Counted from the first letter of the stretch, positions 18,247 to 27,800 are shown. The stretch: DNA of 64,000 nt from Candidatus Brachythrix odensensis (GCA_016714465.1 JADKDT010000028.1:1-64000), one strand, 5' to 3'. Notes: generated by a model not told the origin, from the letters alone. Program-made: numbers and translations.

Positions 18247-19281
18247 ATGGCCATCTACACCGTCAGCCCTGACACCGTGCCAGCCTCCGGACTGCGCCTG
18301 CGCAGCGCGCCGTCTACCAGCCCCGACACGCTCCTGGGGATGCTCGCCCGCGGCGACTTTGTCGAGGCCACCGGTCCATCCCTTAGCGCGCCGCCACTGG
18401 TCTGGTTGCCAGTGCGCGTGCTGAGCTCGCCCAACTTTCCCGCGGGCACGACCGGTTTTGCGGCCCGCCAGTCTGGCCCGGACATCTACCTCGCCGAGAC
18501 CACCACGCCACCTCCCCCGCCGCCGGCTGATCCGCCCGCCAATGCGCTCAGCCTGGGGCCGGCGATCGCCCGGGCCGCCAAGGCTCTCGGGCTGCCGGTC
18601 CTGCTAATCAAGGCCCATATTTGCGTCGAGGGCGCCAATCCAAACCATCGCGATGGCGTGCTACAGGTCATCCCCTCGACCCGCGAGGGCGTCATTCGGC
18701 GCCTCCCGCGCAAGCTCAAACTCGACGCGCTTGCCGCGCCCGTCGATGACCCGCGCGCCGAGGATGCCCTGGATGCTGACTTCGCAGCCGCATTTCGGGC
18801 GCGGAACCTGTACGCCCAGGTCCTGTGCGGCGGCCAGTATGTGCGCGAACACCTGGCTCAGTTCGGCGGATACGTGGCGCTGGCCGGCCTGGCGTATAAC
18901 GCCGGGGCTGGCGCGGCCCGCAGTGTGATCGATCAGCGCTACGGCGGCGATGCGCATTACGCCGCGCTGCAATACCACCGGCGCATTGGAACGGGCCTCG
19001 ACGAAGCCACGGTCGGCGCGCCCGAAACGCGGACCGACCTGGCCACGGGCGTGCGATACAGCTACTTTCCGGTCCGCGCCAACGACAGCGGCGTCGACAT
19101 TTTCCAGTATCTCTATTTGCGACAGGTGCCCGGGCGGAATTTTGGGGTGCTCGACTTCATCTTTCGCCCGGCCCTGACCGCCTCGTTCGGCTTGTTCGCC
19201 AGCGAAACGGCTCCCGGCGATGACACACCGTCGCGCGCCCTGGTCGTCACTGCAGGCGAGTTTGGCTTCATTGTTGGGTGA
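18247..19281 (+). CDS. SH3-like plus lytic-transglycosylase-like domain protein
   Basis: 344 residues. Residues 1-80 look like a bacterial SH3 domain (SGLRLRSAPSTSPDTLLGML, GDFVEATG). A Pro-rich linker (TTTPPPPPPADPP, about 85-98) leads to a domain with lysozyme/transglycosylase features: a Glu in HICVEGANPNHRDGVLQVIPS and VALAGLAYNAGAGAA, which resembles the AAYNAG motif of SLT enzymes. No signal peptide is visible, which is odd for a cell-wall enzyme. The start at ATG 18247 follows the palindrome. Probably cell-wall related; catalytic activity unproven. Confidence 0.65.
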   Translation: MAIYTVSPDTVPASGLRLRSAPSTSPDTLLGMLARGDFVEATGPSLSAPPLVWLPVRVLSSPNFPAGTTGFAARQSGPDIYLAETTTPPPPPPADPPANALSLGPAIARAAKALGLPVLLIKAHICVEGANPNHRDGVLQVIPSTREGVIRRLPRKLKLDALAAPVDDPRAEDALDADFAAAFRARNLYAQVLCGGQYVREHLAQFGGYVALAGLAYNAGAGAARSVIDQRYGGDAHYAALQYHRRIGTGLDEATVGAPETRTDLATGVRYSYFPVRANDSGVDIFQYLYLRQVPGRNFGVLDFIFRPALTASFGLFASETAPGDDTPSRALVVTAGEFGFIVG

Positions 19282-19285
19282 GCTT

Positions 19286-19330
19286 TTGGAGTCGATGGAC
19301 CCCGGCTTCGCCGGGGTCCATCGACTCCAA
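19286..19330. terminator. Bidirectional hairpin between convergent genes
   Basis: Perfect 20-bp arms (19286-19305 and 19311-19330) starting TTGGAGTCGATGGACCCCGG, loop CTTCG. It lies 4 nt after one stop codon and 6 nt before the convergent stop, the expected place for a shared terminator. Confidence 0.8.
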
Positions 19331-19336
19331 GCGAAT

Positions 19337-21289
19337 TCAGGGTCGGCGCGCGATCTGGACGGTTGCGATCGGCACGGCGTCGTCAGCGACTCTCGCGCCG
19401 CCCAACGTGGCCGGCCGACGCGCACCGGTGATTGGGTCATACACCCCGACCAGGACCCGATAGCTGCCCGGCGGCAGTTCTGCCGGGACAAGCGCGGTAT
19501 AGGGATCGCGCAGCGTTTCACCCATCTCCCAGCGCGTCATGGGCTTTAGCGCGTTCAAGGGCAATTTGTCGCGCTGAAAGACGACCTTTCCACCAGCGTC
19601 AACCACGTGGACGAACACTTTGTCGTCGGATAGCAGCCTGGCCGCCGTGCGCCATACCAGGGCCAGATGAAAGAGATCGCCCGCGATGGCTTCGCGCCGG
19701 GACCAGGCCGCCGTCAACTCCAGGCTCGGCCCAAAGCGCGCACCGACCGGCGTTGCCACGGCATCGATGGGCGTGAGCGGGCGCTGAGTGACTTGATACA
19801 GCGGCAGCCGAATCTGGCCAAAGCTGAGTTCCCCCAACTGGAATCCATTGATCTGCAGCGCCGTTTCGACCCGTTTTTCGGCATCAACGACGCCGTCCTG
19901 CCACAGAAAAAGCCGGACCCTTTCGGCGCCAAGGGCGGCCAGCGCATCCAGAGTCGGTCGTTCGTCGCGCAGCACGCCGTGCAGCCCGTTCGGCGCCGCC
20001 AGAAGTTGGGATGGGCTGCCGCCCAGGCGCTCCCAGTAATAACGCAGCGCGAAGTTGTCGCGGATCGCCACCGCAACATCCTTCGGCCCGAGCGCCTCGA
20101 TCACGTGGCGGGCGGCGGCCCGGGTGTCGTCACGCGCCATACGCGGATCGCTCTGGATGGCGGCCAGAGCCGGCAGCCATAAGGCCAGGGCGCAGGCGGC
20201 GGCCACGAGCCCGGCCGCAAACGGCGCTAACGTCCCGCCCCTGTGGCGACCCCGCGCCAGCCCGGCGCCCAGCAGCGCGGCCACGGCAGGCACAACGTAA
20301 ATAAGGTAGCGCGGATGGAAAACCGAGCGCTCGGGATAGACCAGCCGGACGGCAATGGTGGCCGCCAGCAGCGGCCCAGCGATCAGGCACACCACGATGA
20401 ATACATCCATCCAGCGCTTGCGCAAGGCCAGCGACAGCAGCGCGCCGCCAAATCCGATGGCCAGCAGGACCGGCCAGGCGTCGGTTAGCGGGCGCGCCTC
20501 CTGCCCAAGCGTGCCGCCGGCCAGCATGAGCATGAACTCGCCCAGCCGCCCGTCAATCGTGTTGAGCGGAAACGCGAAGCCATCATCGTAGGCGAATCCA
20601 CCCCGGGCATACACCAGCCAGGCGATCACGGTCATGAGCGCGACGGCAGTGGCCAATCCCCATGTTCTGCCCACTGCCAGACGTCGGAGCCGAGGCGTCC
20701 GCGCGACCACCACCGACGCGAAGAGAAAGTGCCCCGGCAGGAGAAAGATGGCGTAGTAGTGGCAATGGACCGCCGCCGCCAGCAAGGCGGCGCTCAGCGC
20801 GGCCGTCTTCCAGGCCGGTTGGGTCGACCAGCGCAGCAGAAAATATGAGGACCAGGCGCACAGCGCGGCGACCAGGGCGTACATCCGCGCCTCCTGCCCA
20901 TACCAGACCGCGAAAGCGCATACCCCGTATAGCCCGCCCGCGGCGACCGCCGCGAATCGCCGCCCTCCGCCCGCCAGGCGCGCGGCCAGAACGACCACGC
21001 CGGCTGTAGCCGCGACATCGGCCAGCGCCGACAGAACGCGCAGACCGAACTCGCTGTCGCCGACCCCGCGGAGCCAGACGTGAAGCAACGCGTAATAGAG
21101 GGCCGGGCTGCGATCCCCGGCCGTCATCGCGACCATCTCAGGCAGCGGCATCCGGGCCAGGCTCCATGACCACCCTTCGTCAAACCACAGACTCTGAGTG
21201 GCGAGATGGCTGGCGCGCAGCCCGAACGCCAGCATCAGCGCGCCGATAAGCGCGCCTCGCCAGATCCATCCGCGCCTATTCGAAACCAA
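19337..21289 (-). CDS. GT39-like (ArnT/PMT type) membrane glycosyltransferase
   Basis: About 650 residues: some ten hydrophobic spans in the first 420, then a soluble beta-rich C-terminal region. The first loop carries LWFDEGWSWSLARMPLPEMV followed by RSPALYYALLHVWLR, the acidic and aromatic signature of GT-C enzymes that use polyprenyl-phosphate sugars. The start is taken as TTG at 21289 because AAGGAG lies 7 nt upstream; this overlaps the end of radC by 14 nt and is the only well-placed start. Its acceptor (protein, lipid or wall glycan) is unknown. Convergent with the transglycosylase-like gene. Confidence 0.8.
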   Translation of the reverse strand: MVSNRRGWIWRGALIGALMLAFGLRASHLATQSLWFDEGWSWSLARMPLPEMVAMTAGDRSPALYYALLHVWLRGVGDSEFGLRVLSALADVAATAGVVVLAARLAGGGRRFAAVAAGGLYGVCAFAVWYGQEARMYALVAALCAWSSYFLLRWSTQPAWKTAALSAALLAAAVHCHYYAIFLLPGHFLFASVVVARTPRLRRLAVGRTWGLATAVALMTVIAWLVYARGGFAYDDGFAFPLNTIDGRLGEFMLMLAGGTLGQEARPLTDAWPVLLAIGFGGALLSLALRKRWMDVFIVVCLIAGPLLAATIAVRLVYPERSVFHPRYLIYVVPAVAALLGAGLARGRHRGGTLAPFAAGLVAAACALALWLPALAAIQSDPRMARDDTRAAARHVIEALGPKDVAVAIRDNFALRYYWERLGGSPSQLLAAPNGLHGVLRDERPTLDALAALGAERVRLFLWQDGVVDAEKRVETALQINGFQLGELSFGQIRLPLYQVTQRPLTPIDAVATPVGARFGPSLELTAAWSRREAIAGDLFHLALVWRTAARLLSDDKVFVHVVDAGGKVVFQRDKLPLNALKPMTRWEMGETLRDPYTALVPAELPPGSYRVLVGVYDPITGARRPATLGGARVADDAVPIATVQIARRP

Positions 21290-21998
21290 GTCCGCGCTCC
21301 TTGAGGCTGACATACCGATTCTGGCCGATGACCAGATGATCGAGCAGGTCGATGTCGAGCAGCTTGCCCGCCGCCGCAAGTTGTTTTGTCACCCGAATGT
21401 CCTCGGCCGACGGCGATGGATCGCCGCTGGGATGATTGTGGGCGACGATGACGGCCGACGCGTTCAGGCGGATGGCATCCTTGAACACTTCGGCGATCCG
21501 CATCGACGCGGCATTGAGGCTGCCTCGATAGATCATGGCGGCGCCAATCACCCGATTCCGAGTGTCCAGCGCAAGGGTCCGCACCTCTTCCTGTTCAAGC
21601 ACGCCCATGTCCAGCATCAACATCTGGGCCGCGTCGGCCGGGGTCCGAACCTGGCTCCGTTCGCCAAGTTGGCTATGTGCCATGCGCCGGCCCAACTCAA
21701 GGGCGGCCTTGAGCTCGAGCGCTTTTACCCGCCCGATCCCAGGGACACGATTGAGGTCGCGCGCGTCTGTCCGGGCCAACCCGGCCAGCCCGCCGAACTC
21801 CGCCAGCAGCAGATCGGCCAGGGCGAGCGCACTCTTGCCCCGCACACCGTTGCGGAGCAGGATAGCGACCAGTTCACGGGCCGACACGCCGGCCGCGCCA
21901 ACCGCCGCGAAACGCTCACGCGGCCGCTCTCCGCTCTCAAGATCACTGATCTTGCTGGGCGTCGGCGCGCCTGAGGCCTGGGTCAAGTCGGTGTTCAT
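21276..21998 (-). CDS. radC: RadC family JAB/MPN metalloprotein
   Basis: 240 residues. N-terminal helix-hairpin-helix-like UPF0758 region (LNRVPGIGRVKALELKAA) followed by the JAB domain with zinc motif VIVAHNHPSGDPSPSAED and an upstream Glu (LEQEEVRTLALDTRNRV). Historically called a DNA repair protein; its true role is unclear. Start at ATG 21998 (MNTDLTQ) instead of further upstream, since the preceding frame would overlap the divergent promoter. Overlapped at its 3' end by the glycosyltransferase start, suggesting coupling. Confidence 0.92.
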   Translation of the reverse strand: MNTDLTQASGAPTPSKISDLESGERPRERFAAVGAAGVSARELVAILLRNGVRGKSALALADLLLAEFGGLAGLARTDARDLNRVPGIGRVKALELKAALELGRRMAHSQLGERSQVRTPADAAQMLMLDMGVLEQEEVRTLALDTRNRVIGAAMIYRGSLNAASMRIAEVFKDAIRLNASAVIVAHNHPSGDPSPSAEDIRVTKQLAAAGKLLDIDLLDHLVIGQNRYVSLKERGLGFE

Positions 21999-22094
21999 GT
22001 GCGCCAATAGTGATACCACCCGACGCCGGGTTTGCGCCTGACAGTTTGCTGACGGAGACAATTGTTTCGAGCGTCTCCCAGCCGATCGGATGAG

Positions 22095-22100
22095 TATAAT
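22095..22100 (+). promoter_or_regulatory. -10 box of a leaderless transcript
   Basis: Consensus TATAAT ending 9 nt before the ATG at 22110, which puts the transcription start at or beside the start codon. No Shine-Dalgarno sequence fits in between. Confidence 0.65.
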
Positions 22101-22109
22101 CCGCAATTC

Positions 22110-22874
22110 ATGACCGAATTACTTGCCGCCGCCAATAATCTGATCGTCGCAGCGGTCAGCATCATTGGGGCCATCACAGCCGCCCTCGTGGGCGGTATCA
22201 CCATTTGGACATTCCGAGACATTCGATCGCGCACGCGCGATATTCTGGCCCAGATTCTCGCCACAGTCATGGTCGGCGTCGTCCCGATTGCCGGCTTGGT
22301 CGTCTATTTCCTGCTCCGCCCGCGCGAGACGCTGTCCGAAGCTTATGTGCGGGCCCTCGAGGAAGAATCGCTCTTGACCAGCATCGAGAGCCAGGAGTTC
22401 TGCCCGACCTGCGGGCGCCGGGTCGACGCCGACATGCATTTCTGCCCGTCGTGTCACGACACACTACGCAAGGGTTGCCCCAATTGTGGCCGGGCATTGC
22501 ATTTGGCCTGGGATCTCTGCCCCTACTGCGGTTCCGAAACCGGGGCGCCCGTTGACGTGTCGCGCCCGGCCCGCAGGTCGGTTAACCAGCCCAGGACCGC
22601 ACCGGCAGTCGCCGCGCGGACGCCGGCGTCGCCAAGGCCGGCTCAGGCCCCAAAGCCAGCGCTGCAGGCGCCCGGCGCCACGGGCACAACCAGCGGCATC
22701 GGCGCGTTGTTTGACCGCATTGGCGGCGCAGTGGAAGGCGTCCTCGACCGCACGCGAAACAACTCCGGGGCGGCGACACCCGAATCCGGCCAGGCTGAGC
22801 CACCGCCTGCGGCGCGGCGCGCCATACCGCGCAGCCAGCAGCCCGCCCCACCCCCCGACGACGCGCTGGAATAG
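22110..22874 (+). CDS. Membrane protein with double zinc ribbon
   Basis: 254 residues. Two hydrophobic spans near the N-terminus (about 4-32 and 45-70: ILATVMVGVVPIAGLVVYFLL). Residues about 95-145 carry zinc-ribbon pairs: CPTCGRRVDADMHFCPSC and CPNCGRALHLAWDLCPYCG, as in DZANK-type modules. The rest is a long Pro/Ala-rich disordered tail with a short amphipathic stretch (GIGALFDRIGGAVEGVLDR). Probably an adaptor or regulator at the membrane; the partner is unknown. Leaderless start predicted from the TATAAT box. Convergent with pyk. Confidence 0.7.
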   Translation: MTELLAAANNLIVAAVSIIGAITAALVGGITIWTFRDIRSRTRDILAQILATVMVGVVPIAGLVVYFLLRPRETLSEAYVRALEEESLLTSIESQEFCPTCGRRVDADMHFCPSCHDTLRKGCPNCGRALHLAWDLCPYCGSETGAPVDVSRPARRSVNQPRTAPAVAARTPASPRPAQAPKPALQAPGATGTTSGIGALFDRIGGAVEGVLDRTRNNSGAATPESGQAEPPPAARRAIPRSQQPAPPPDDALE

Positions 22875-22881
22875 ACTGAAT

Positions 22882-22939
22882 AATCTTGGGAGAAACAATG
22901 GCCCCGGCTTCGCCGGGGCCCATTGTTTCTCCCAAGATT
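22882..22939. terminator. Long hairpin between convergent genes
   Basis: 27-bp arms (22882-22908, right arm to 22939) with a one-base bulge, beginning AATCTTGGGAGAAACAATGG; core CCCCGGCTTCGCCGGGG. Eight nt after the zinc-ribbon gene, and next to a second palindrome that reaches the pyk stop codon. Confidence 0.8.
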
Positions 22940-22943
22940 TCAG

Positions 22944-23010
22944 ACAGAAGCCGTCCCAAAAATCCGGCTCCGGATTGCGATCTCGCCAATCATTTTAGGA
23001 TGACTTCTAG
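22944..23010. repeat. CTAGAAG-type palindromic element, copy 1
   Basis: Imperfect palindrome: left arm AGAAGCCGTCCCAAAAAT near 22946; the right arm's complement reads CTAGAAGTCATCCTAAAATG. The inner GGATTGCGATCTCGCC is shared with copies at 27699 and 43981. The right terminus contains the pyk stop codon (TAG, minus strand, 23007-23009). Confidence 0.75.
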
Positions 23011-24452
23011 ACAGTTTGGATCTTCAGCACATTCGTCCGGCCCGCCCCGGCACCCACCGGCAGGCCTGCCGTGATGACAACCCGATCGCCAACCGTTGCG
23101 TAACCCCGTTCAAAGGCGGCCTGCGCGGCCGACAAAAAGAGCGTGTCAGCGTCCTTTGGCAGGGGCATGATGGCGGCATTGACTCCCCACATGAACGCCG
23201 TGTAAGCGTACGCGCGGGGGCTGTTGGTGAGAGTGAGGATCGCCACAGCGGGGCGATGCCGCGCCACCATTCGGGCCGTATGGCCCGATGAGGTTGTGCA
23301 CACGATGGCTTTGGCGTCCACATCGGACGCAAGCTCAACGGCGGAGCAGGTGACCGAATCGGTCACAACGTCGATGACGCCGATCTCGGGCCCGCGCTGC
23401 GGTCGCAGATCCGTCGGGCCTGCCAGGCGCCGCGATTCGATCAGGTGCGCCTCGGCGTTCATGGCGATCCGCGACATCGCCCGAACCGCCTCGATCGGGT
23501 AGTCACCGGTGGCGCTTTCAGCCGAGAGCATCACCGCGTCGGTGCCATCCAACACCGCGTTGGCAACATCACTTGCCTCGGCCCGGGTGGGCGAGGATGC
23601 CTTGATCATGCTCTGCAACATCTGAGTTGCCGTGATGACGGGCTTGCCCGCGCTCTGACAGGCCTTGATGATGCGCTTCTGATAGAAGGGCACTTCCTCC
23701 GGCGCCGCTTCCACACCCAGGTCGCCCCGCGCGACCATGACGACATCCGAGACGCGGATGATGTGATCCAGGTCATCCAATGCCTCAGGCTTCTCGATCT
23801 TGGCCACCAGGAGCGGATCCGCGCCATGGGAATGGGCAAGCTCACGCAATTCGACCACATCATCGGCCCGGCGCACAAAGCTGAGGGCCAGCGCGTCAAC
23901 CTTCTGCGCAATGGCAAACACCACATCGATCGCGTCCTTGGGCGTGATCGATGAGACTTTCACCCGGGCGCCGGGCGCGCTGACGCCCTTTCGAGAGGTG
24001 AGCGTGCCGCCGGAGACCACCCGGCAACGGATCGAGCCGGGGCCGGGCGCGTCAACAACTTCGAGCACCATCGCTCCGTCATCAATGAGCAGACGCTGGC
24101 CTGGCCCGCACGCTTCGATGACCTCGGGGTGCGGGAACGGAATGGCAATCTCGAACCCAGGCCCGCCTTCGCCGGCGACAACACGAACGATCTGGTCGCG
24201 GATCAATTCAATCCCGGTGGGCGGCAGGCCGCCCACCCGGAACTTGGGACCCTGCAGGTCGCCCATGATGGCCACATGGGCGCCTTCCTCGGCGGCCAGC
24301 CGGCGGACCAGCGCAATCCGGCGAGCATGGTCCTCATGGGTGCCGTGCGAGAAGTTCATCCGGGCGACGTCCATCCCGGTTCGAATCATCTCGCGCAGCA
24401 CCTGTTCTGATTCACTGGCGGGGCCGATGGTGCAAACGATGCGTGTTCTCAC
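23007..24452 (-). CDS. pyk: Pyruvate kinase
   Basis: Last step of glycolysis: phosphoenolpyruvate and ADP to pyruvate and ATP. 481 residues. Substrate and nucleotide sites visible in order: TIGPAS, MDVARMNFSHGTHEDH, GDLQGPKFRVG, the B domain, KIEKPEALDDLD, VARGDLGVEA and ITATQMLQSMI, with AEASDVANAVLDGTDAVMLS downstream. The C-terminal allosteric domain is present (IVCTTSSGHTARMVARHRP). GTG start at 24452, two nt after the degV stop; TATATT 8 nt before the GTG gives a possible internal leaderless start, otherwise translation is coupled to degV. Confidence 0.96.
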   Translation of the reverse strand: MRTRIVCTIGPASESEQVLREMIRTGMDVARMNFSHGTHEDHARRIALVRRLAAEEGAHVAIMGDLQGPKFRVGGLPPTGIELIRDQIVRVVAGEGGPGFEIAIPFPHPEVIEACGPGQRLLIDDGAMVLEVVDAPGPGSIRCRVVSGGTLTSRKGVSAPGARVKVSSITPKDAIDVVFAIAQKVDALALSFVRRADDVVELRELAHSHGADPLLVAKIEKPEALDDLDHIIRVSDVVMVARGDLGVEAAPEEVPFYQKRIIKACQSAGKPVITATQMLQSMIKASSPTRAEASDVANAVLDGTDAVMLSAESATGDYPIEAVRAMSRIAMNAEAHLIESRRLAGPTDLRPQRGPEIGVIDVVTDSVTCSAVELASDVDAKAIVCTTSSGHTARMVARHRPAVAILTLTNSPRAYAYTAFMWGVNAAIMPLPKDADTLFLSAAQAAFERGYATVGDRVVITAGLPVGAGAGRTNVLKIQTV

Positions 24453-24454
24453 AT

Positions 24455-25287
24455 CTACAGAATATACGCGATTCCCAGCGCGCCCGGGCCCGCATGCGCG
24501 GATACCGCCGCGCCGGCTTCGGTGATGAAAGGCGCGCCAAGCTTAAGGTCTGCGCACACCTCCGCGGCCAGGGTCTTGACCGCATCTTCAGCGCGCACAT
24601 GAAAGAATCCCACCATCGGCGCCGCGCTCGTTTTGATGTCCTTGATCGCCAGTTCCTTGAGGCGCGCAACGGCCTTTCCCATGGTCCGGACCTGCTCGAC
24701 CGGCTCAAGCCGGCCCTCTTTGAGGGTCAGAATGGGCTTGACCTGCATCATTCCGCCGAACAACGCCTTCGCCCCGCCAATTCGACCACCCCGGCGCAGA
24801 TTCTCCAGGGTCTCAAAGACGATGTAGAGGCGGGTGCGGGGAATGAGCGCCTCGATGTGGCTCTTGATCTGGGCAACGCTGGCCCCCTCGCCCGCCAGGC
24901 GAAGCGCCTCGCGCACAAACATGGCCTGGGCAGTGCTGATGAACTGGCTGTCGATCACGGCGTAGTCCGTGAGCATTTCCTTGGCCGCCATGCGGGCAGA
25001 CTCAACCGTCACACTCAGTCCGCGCGGCATGTGGATCGACACAACCCCGTCACTTTTTTTTTCGGCGCATAGGCGGTCATGAAATCGTCGTAGGTCGCGC
25101 CCGATGTTGTCGGAAAGCGCGAATCGCTCTTCAAGCGGGCATGAAAATCGACGATTGAGATGTCGTATGTCTCGCGAAAGCTCTCATCTCCAAAGAGCAC
25201 ATACGAGGCTGGCATGGCAGCCACACCCCATTCCTTTGCCTGATCCAGGGTCAACTCCGAGCCGGTATCCGTGACGATTTTGACCAT
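24455..25287 (-). CDS. DegV family fatty-acid-binding protein (broken at a 9-base homopolymer)
   Basis: DegV/FakB-type proteins bind a fatty acid and present it to a kinase, or bind lipids in general. The N-terminal part reads VKIVTDTGSELTLDQAKEWG and SDSRFPTTSGATYDDFMTAY; after APKKK the frame is lost at a run of nine T (25052-25060). The next frame resumes VSIHMPRGLSVTVESARMAA and ends GPGALGIAYIL. The span is 833 nt, one short of a multiple of three; ten A in the coding strand would give an intact protein of 277 residues. GGGAGGG lies about 10 nt before the ATG at 25287. Either a sequencing slip or genuine polymerase slippage on the A-run. Confidence 0.88.
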
Positions 25288-25392
25288 TGTGATAATCCCT
25301 CCCTGCAGAACATGAAAAGACGCAACGCTTTGATGGACCAACCCGCACCGCCTTCACGCGCGCCGGGCCCAAGAGCCGGTATTATAGGGAAG

Positions 25393-27702
25393 ATGCGACA
25401 GAACCGCGCGTTGGCGGCCCTCCTGGCGGTGTATTTTGCCCTTGGCCTGGTCTACAGCGTCAGCACACCCATTCTGGAAGCCTCAGATGAGGTGCGCCAT
25501 CTTGCCGTGATTGAGCACTACTGGCTTGGGAACGGGTTGCCCGTCCAGGACCCCGATAATCGCGGCTTCTACGAGCAGGAAGGCAGCCAACCTCCGCTTT
25601 ACTACCTTTCCATGGCGGCCCTGTCCAAGGGATTTGATTTGTCCGACTTTCGGGACCGAGCGACCTTCAACCCGCACGGCAGGCTTGGGCGAGCCGACAC
25701 CAGCACGAACTGGAACATGGTTCTGCACACCGAAGCCGAGAATCTCCCGTGGAGCCGCACAACGCTGTTTGTTCACGTCGTTCGGCTCATCGGGGTGCTG
25801 TTTGGGCTTGGGACGGTCTGGGCGACTCACGGCATCGCCGCGGGCCTTGTCGAAGCGCTTGGCGCGCGCGCCCGCGCGCTGACGGCCGCGCCGATGCTCG
25901 CCGCCGCGCTGGTTGGGCTCAACCCGATGTTCCTGTTCATCAGCGCATCGATCAACAACGACACGCTGGCCACGCTGTTCTCCTCGCTGTCGCTGCTTCT
26001 GGCGGTGCGCGCCTTGCGCAGCGGCCTGAGCGCGCGCATGGCCGTCGCGCTCGGATTGTGCCTGGGCGGCGCGGCCCTGGCCAAATCCTCTGGGCTGGCG
26101 CTCAGCGCGGTCGTGCCGGCGGTGCTCGGGCTTTCGGCCCTGGCTCGACGCGCGCAGCGCGATCCACTGCCAAAAGCGCTTGCCGCGCCCGTCCTGGCGC
26201 TGGTCATTGCGCTGGCGGTCGCCGGTTGGTTCTACCTCAGGAACCAGATTCTGTATGGGGATTTCACCGGCACGCAGACGATGTCGATCATCGCCGGACC
26301 GCGCGACCGCATCCCAACCGTCTTTGAGCTCATCAGCGAGTATGAAGGATTTGCCCGCTCGTATATCGGCTTGTTCGGCGCAGTCAATATCCCAATGACC
26401 GAGATCGCCTACGCGCTCTTCAACACCCTGCTCGCATGCGCCGGCGCGGGACTGGCCCTGCTCGCCTGGCGCTGGCGCGCCTCGGCCCGTGGCGTTCGAG
26501 CTGCGCTGCAAGAGCCCTCGACTCTGCCAGCCGGGATGCTTGTTGTCGTCATCGTCGTCGCACTCGCCGCGCTGGCGCGCTGGACGTCACTGACCATGGC
26601 AAGCCAGGGCCGTCTGATCTTCCCGACGATCGGCGCGGTCTCGACCCTGATTGCGGTTGGAACCTTGACCTTCGTCGGCGCGCTGTCGACCCGCGCCAGT
26701 CGGTTCGCGGCCTACGCCATCGGGGGCGGGCTGGGCATACTGGCGATCGCAAGCCCATTCGCCTACATCCTGCCGGCCTATGCTCCTCCGCCGCGCGTGG
26801 CAGGCGAGCAGGCCCTTCCCGCCGGAATGACGCGCACCGAACTGCGATATGGCGATTCGGAGGGGCCAGCCCTGCGCTGGATCGGTTTCGAAGCCCGGCC
26901 CGCGCGGGTCAAAGACGGCGATCGCCTATCGCTGACGCTTTATTGGCAGGGGCTCCGGCGCATGCAGCGCGACTACAGCGTGGCCGTAAAGCTGTTCGGA
27001 TCCGGCGCCATCAGTGACACGCTCCAGGCAGGCGGAATCGACATGACCCCCGGTCGAGGCATGTTGCAAACCAGCCGCTGGACGCCGGGAGACATCATTG
27101 TGGAGCAACTGGAACTCCTGATCGACCCGCGGACGGGCCTGCCCAATCTGGCGGAACTCGCCCTGGATGTGAGCTGGTATGACTTCGATGTCGACGCGCG
27201 CCGTCAGACCCTTCTGAAAACCTATGACGGCGCCGGGCGCGAGACCGGGCGTCAGCGTTACGCCGCAACCGGCTACGCGTCACTTTCTCCAACGGTTATA
27301 CCCGAGACTCAGCAGTGGCTGGCCAGCGTCCGGGTCGGCGACGCGATCAGCGTGACCCAGACCGGGCGCGCGCTGCGGATCGCGACCACCTGGTATGTGA
27401 CACGGGACTTCAGCGAAGACATGACGGTGTTCATGCAAGTGGCCGACCCGCGCGGTCAGCAAGTAGCCCAGGCGGATGGCCCGCCGGCCGGCGGACGCTT
27501 CCCAACCCGCTGGTGGCGCGCCGGCGACATCATCGTGGATACCCGCGATATCAGCCTGCCGGATGGGCTCGCGCCCGGCCCTTACACGTTGCGCTTTGGC
27601 CTATACCGCCCGAGCGGGGACTTTGCCCGAATGGCCGCGTTCAGCGCGCCCGGTTCAGCCCTGACGGATTCAGCGCTCAAGGCCGAGCTGACCCTGCGCT
27701 AG
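25393..27702 (+). CDS. GT-C-like polytopic membrane protein with C-terminal extracytoplasmic domain
   Basis: 769 residues. A first span (residues 5-25) is followed by a loop with ILEASDEVRHLAVIEHYW and QEGSQPPLYYLSMAAL, the acidic and Pro-Pro features of the ArnT/PMT superfamily. About ten further spans reach residue 465. The last 300 residues are a soluble region with a repeated beta motif (DRLSLTLYWQGLRRMQRDYS; later GDAISVTQTGRALRIATTWY). A similar domain ends the glycosyltransferase at 19337. Start at ATG 25393, 7 nt after TATTAT at 25380-25385, leaderless type. Likely sugar transfer at the outer membrane face; substrate unknown. The stop codon lies in the 27699 repeat. Confidence 0.75.
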   Translation: MRQNRALAALLAVYFALGLVYSVSTPILEASDEVRHLAVIEHYWLGNGLPVQDPDNRGFYEQEGSQPPLYYLSMAALSKGFDLSDFRDRATFNPHGRLGRADTSTNWNMVLHTEAENLPWSRTTLFVHVVRLIGVLFGLGTVWATHGIAAGLVEALGARARALTAAPMLAAALVGLNPMFLFISASINNDTLATLFSSLSLLLAVRALRSGLSARMAVALGLCLGGAALAKSSGLALSAVVPAVLGLSALARRAQRDPLPKALAAPVLALVIALAVAGWFYLRNQILYGDFTGTQTMSIIAGPRDRIPTVFELISEYEGFARSYIGLFGAVNIPMTEIAYALFNTLLACAGAGLALLAWRWRASARGVRAALQEPSTLPAGMLVVVIVVALAALARWTSLTMASQGRLIFPTIGAVSTLIAVGTLTFVGALSTRASRFAAYAIGGGLGILAIASPFAYILPAYAPPPRVAGEQALPAGMTRTELRYGDSEGPALRWIGFEARPARVKDGDRLSLTLYWQGLRRMQRDYSVAVKLFGSGAISDTLQAGGIDMTPGRGMLQTSRWTPGDIIVEQLELLIDPRTGLPNLAELALDVSWYDFDVDARRQTLLKTYDGAGRETGRQRYAATGYASLSPTVIPETQQWLASVRVGDAISVTQTGRALRIATTWYVTRDFSEDMTVFMQVADPRGQQVAQADGPPAGGRFPTRWWRAGDIIVDTRDISLPDGLAPGPYTLRFGLYRPSGDFARMAAFSAPGSALTDSALKAELTLR

Positions 27703-27779
27703 AAGTCATCCTAATGAGATCCGCATCCCGGCGGGGCGGGGATTGCGAGATCGCAGGACATTTTTAGGACGGCTTCTAG
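27699..27779. repeat. CTAGAAG-type palindromic element, copy 2 (most complete)
   Basis: Begins CTAGAAGTCATCC and ends with its near complement GGACGGCTTCTAG, an 81-bp imperfect palindrome bounded by CTAG at both ends. Inner arms carry GAGATCCGCATCCC and GGGGATTGCGAGATC. The upstream gene's stop codon is the TAG of the left terminus (27700-27702). Confidence 0.8.
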
Positions 27780-27800
27780 GAACCATTCGCAAATGCGTTG

